Origin: Gammaproteobacteria bacterium HGW-Gammaproteobacteria-1
GTDB taxonomy: Bacteria; Pseudomonadota; Gammaproteobacteria; Thiohalomonadales; Thiohalomonadaceae
Direction: 5' to 3'
Assembly: GCA_002840095.1 (NCBI GenBank)
Contig: PGZL01000010.1
Location: forward strand, 1 to 64,000
Length of the DNA stretch: 64,000 bases
Shown here: positions 63,239 to 64,000 of the stretch, piece after piece
How positions within the stretch are numbered: position 1 is the stretch's first letter
Layout of the letters: each line of letters opens with the position of its first letter
Translations under genes and position numbers: made by a program
The notes under the pieces: generated by a model
Told to the model about the DNA's origin: nothing
Databases searched by the model: none
Seen by the model: the letters and a program-made list of their open reading frames with translations, nothing else

Positions 63239-64000
63239 ATGAGCGTTAATTCCACTGGTGTACCGCTGTTTGCCGGCATCGAACCCCTGGACGACATGTT
63301 CATGGCGACGATGGAGGAGATGGACAAGGAAGTCGAGAACCTGATCGACATCAAGGACCCCGTCTACCAGTACCTGAAGAAGCACAACCTGATCGAGCTG
63401 CGCGACGAGATCAACACCCACGTCCCGGTCAAGCTGATGGACAAGCCCAACAGCACGGTCAAGGACTTCGCCCACTACGACGACGTGGACAACACCCCGC
63501 AGGACGTGCTGAGCGAGGCGAAGTTCGCCTACGGCCACATCGTCGGCACCCAGATGTACTCGCGCGAGGAGCTGGTGAAGAACTCCGGCAAGGCGCAGAT
63601 GATCGACCTGGTGGAAACCAAGACCGAGCAGCTGCAAACCTCGATGACCAACCACTTTAGCGAGCGCCTGAAGGGTACGCAGGACGCCGACGGCCGCAGC
63701 ATGATGGGCCTCGGCCGGATCATGACCTTCGACGCCGCCTGCGGCGGCATCGACCCGACCGCCGCAGGCTTCGGCTACTGGAACCCGCAGCGCGGACTCA
63801 AGGCGGGCGGCGGCCAGTTCGCCCTTGCCACCGAGATGCGCGCCGGACTGCGCCGCCTCACCCGCCTGTGCACGCAGCGTAATGATGCGCCGGACGTGCT
63901 CATCGCCGGCGAGGACGTGTACGACGCCATGCAGGCATGGGCGGAGGACAAGCTGCGCCTGAACCTGGGCGAACTGAAGCAGTCCTCCGGCTGGGGCGAC
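63239..64000 (+). CDS. Major capsid protein (partial, runs off the window)
   Basis: The first 254 residues are present (MSVNSTGVPLFAGIEPLDD). Features that fit a capsid protein are the helical start (FMATMEEMDKEVENLIDIKD), the middle SREELVKNSGKAQMIDLVET, and RRLTRLCTQRNDAPDVLIAG near residues 204-223. ATG 63239 has an AGGAAAT site. The position after the scaffold gene supports the call. The 3' end is outside the window. Confidence 0.8.
   Translation, partial: MSVNSTGVPLFAGIEPLDDMFMATMEEMDKEVENLIDIKDPVYQYLKKHNLIELRDEINTHVPVKLMDKPNSTVKDFAHYDDVDNTPQDVLSEAKFAYGHIVGTQMYSREELVKNSGKAQMIDLVETKTEQLQTSMTNHFSERLKGTQDADGRSMMGLGRIMTFDAACGGIDPTAAGFGYWNPQRGLKAGGGQFALATEMRAGLRRLTRLCTQRNDAPDVLIAGEDVYDAMQAWAEDKLRLNLGELKQSSGWGD

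Overview
The window reads as the chromosome of a GC-rich gammaproteobacterium, probably from a Chromatiales-like or other deep-branching sulfur/chemolithotroph-type lineage (inferred from gene content and order, not proven). It joins 41 kb of core genes to the first about 22.7 kb of an integrated prophage that continues past the right edge.

Region 1 (1-13964) is the tuf-S10-spc-alpha ribosomal block on the + strand: the tuf tail, rpsJ to rpsQ, rplN to rpmJ with secY, then rpsM to rplQ with rpoA. Two internal promoters, each with the -10 element TAAGAT, sit exactly where the spc and alpha operons begin. A strong terminator follows rplQ. Region 2 (14062-19813) holds a SAM-hydrolase (DUF62) gene, convergent uvrA, a YajR-like MFS carrier and ssb.

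Region 3 (19867-32218) carries tRNA-Pro/ispB (-), rplU-rpmA-obgE-proB (+), rpsT (-, UUG start), then murJ, ribF, ileS, lspA, fkpB and ispH (+). Region 4 (32274-39255) is a type IV minor pilin operon on the - strand: fimT/gspH-pilV-pilW-pilX-pilY1-pilY2-like-pilE. thiO, an Irr-like Fur-family regulator and tRNA-Thr(CGU) follow. From ispB to thiO the gene set matches the corresponding part of the Pseudomonas aeruginosa chromosome as I know it, so this is inherited core sequence.

Region 5 (about 41286-64000, incomplete) is a prophage whose integrase lies next to tRNA-Thr. The leftward early operon encodes a 29-aa ORF, a DEDD exonuclease, small proteins, a ParB-like protein, a small HTH/excisionase, the integrase, a small Cys protein, a D12-class adenine methylase and a hypothetical protein. 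It starts from a promoter with a repressor-like operator. A CI/Cro-like switch follows, then a rightward primase-helicase (AEP plus DUF927). After it comes a 0.76 kb non-coding control region with TGTCCCGC iterons, an AT-rich patch and a leftward promoter whose spacer holds a perfect palindrome. The late genes come next: small and large terminase, a lysis cassette (transglycosylase, membrane protein, Rz/Rz1, holin) placed between terminase and portal, portal, small proteins, scaffold and the start of the major capsid gene.

The most unusual feature lies between portal and scaffold. Three integron attC-like recombination sites (61261-61366, 61652-61714, 61970-62023) flank very compact small genes, with no integron integrase in the window. 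This looks like a small CALIN-type gene cassette array carried inside the structural module of a prophage. A second notable signal is a family of 21-bp operator-like sites shared by the early promoter, the immunity region and a promoter upstream of the terminase genes.
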